From positions 1-59,499 of the IMG/VR virus record IMGVR_UViG_3300050821_005203: a DNA stretch of 59,499 nucleotides; one strand, 5' to 3'. The notes under the pieces are model-generated. The model saw only the letters and a list, made by a program, of their open reading frames with translations, was not told the DNA's origin and did no database searches. Source of the DNA: a virus. The position numbers were made by a program, and so were the translations under genes. Below, in pieces: positions 58,918 through 59,499 of this stretch (the stretch's first letter is position 1; each line of letters begins with the position of its first letter).

Positions 58918-59499
58918 CTACCAATTCCAATTCGTCCGCCGCGCCGCGCGCTCCACCCGGCGCTTCTCCATCGCCCGGTCCCGCGCCCTAGCCCCGAGGA
59001 TATAGTTCATATACCCAGGCGTGTCATTATCGCCCATCGCTTGGTCCTGTTGGGTCTCGCGTTCGAATGTACGTCCCTGCGCCAGCATCTCCATCCGCTC
59101 ACCGGTCGGTTCGAGCCAAGCATACACTCCCAAAGCTAGAGCCACCGGCCGGTCATCCTTCCCCGAACCATCGGCTTCTATCGACATTCCCTTTCTTACG
59201 AGCTTGCGCATCTCCCACAGCGCCGGAACGGAGTTGATTATGAGTTGTCCGATCAAAAACTGATCGGCGAACTGGGTCATCACGGATTCCTTGTTCTGAC
59301 CCATCTTGAACTGCAAATTATAAGAGGCGGACAAAGCATCGGGCCGATGGTAAAGGTAGTCCCTCACATTCCGCAGCGCCGACTTTGACCTCTTCTTCGC
59401 AGCGTCCTCCGTCTCGTCGGGATCTTCCGGGGGCGCCGCGAGCAGACCCTGTGACAACAACGTCTGCATGTTGCGGAACTCCCCCATCACCGCCGCACC
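58918..59499 (-). CDS. Terminase large subunit, C-terminal part (cut by window edge)
   Basis: The frame is open to the right edge. The region TQFADQFLIGQLIINSVPAL, 'MRKLVRKGMSIEADGSGKDD' and 'RPVALALGVYAWLEPTGERM' resembles the end of the RNase-H-like nuclease domain of phage terminases, where G-K-D-D-R is followed by an A-L-A-L helix. The ATPase domain lies outside the window. Position upstream of the portal supports this. The basic tail (RDRAMEKRRVERAARR) is plausible for a terminase C-terminus. Confidence 0.55.
   Translation of the reverse strand, partial: GAAVMGEFRNMQTLLSQGLLAAPPEDPDETEDAAKKRSKSALRNVRDYLYHRPDALSASYNLQFKMGQNKESVMTQFADQFLIGQLIINSVPALWEMRKLVRKGMSIEADGSGKDDRPVALALGVYAWLEPTGERMEMLAQGRTFERETQQDQAMGDNDTPGYMNYILGARARDRAMEKRRVERAARRTNWNW

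Overview
The window is a contiguous piece of a high-GC tailed-phage genome (virus or prophage), most probably a short-tailed (podovirus-like) member of Caudoviricetes that infects an alphaproteobacterium. Evidence for the host is a GcrA-type regulator (a family almost confined to Alphaproteobacteria) and small proteins whose style recalls rhizobial phages. Evidence for the virion type is a portal, scaffold and major capsid block, two head-tail adaptor paralogues, a P22-gp10-like packaged-DNA stabilisation protein and three large internal-virion/ejection-type proteins, with no tape measure, sheath or major tail protein. No tRNA, rRNA, CRISPR array or tyrosine integrase was seen. The host assignment is inference.

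Layout. 1-1625 (minus): the start of a DNA primase, the GcrA homologue and small early genes. 1648-1696: a divergent promoter region. 1708-6395 (plus): a degenerate serine-recombinase-like protein, a frameshifted C5 cytosine methyltransferase, a ribbon-helix-helix protein and about fourteen very small overlapping ORFs, several with zinc knuckles, many sharing one translation-start cassette. 6417-8190 (minus): RuvC resolvase, an Rmf-like protein and an RHH protein, ending in a terminator. 8212-13444 (plus): small genes, then a recombination block of ERF annealing protein, HNH-AP2 endonuclease, YqaJ exonuclease and an HNH-like protein. 13439-16579 (minus): the lysis region, with GH24 endolysin, several tiny membrane peptides and a lipoprotein. 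16576-53816 (minus): a very long run of structural, adhesin and surface-modification genes. 54000-55923 (plus): a small-gene cluster lying antisense within the structural operon. 55817-59499 (minus): portal and the C-terminal end of the large terminase at the window edge.

How the genes fit together. The ERF protein, YqaJ exonuclease and RuvC form a phage recombination set. The late minus-strand genes are joined mostly by 1-8 base stop/start overlaps, so translation is probably coupled through long polycistronic messages. The unusual centre is 16-47 kb. It holds five full-size collagen-like (G-P-T) proteins and one mini-collagen, a glycine-rich adhesin, a GT2 glycosyltransferase, a fusion of a GH130-like propeller with two methyltransferases, a histidine-rich polytopic membrane protein and about ten proteins with signal peptides. 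Collagen genes are followed directly by signal-peptide genes in three separate modules.

The most original signal is at gene boundaries. Small genes are flanked by direct repeats of the stop/start junction itself (11443/11672, 16108/16352, 57996/58202). A GAGCATAG-N6-start-codon element recurs five times, three of them apparently with CTG starts. Two further small-gene clusters share their own start cassettes. Together these suggest gene gain by recombination at short conserved translational junctions, alongside six HNH, HNH-like or GIY-YIG nucleases placed at gene boundaries.
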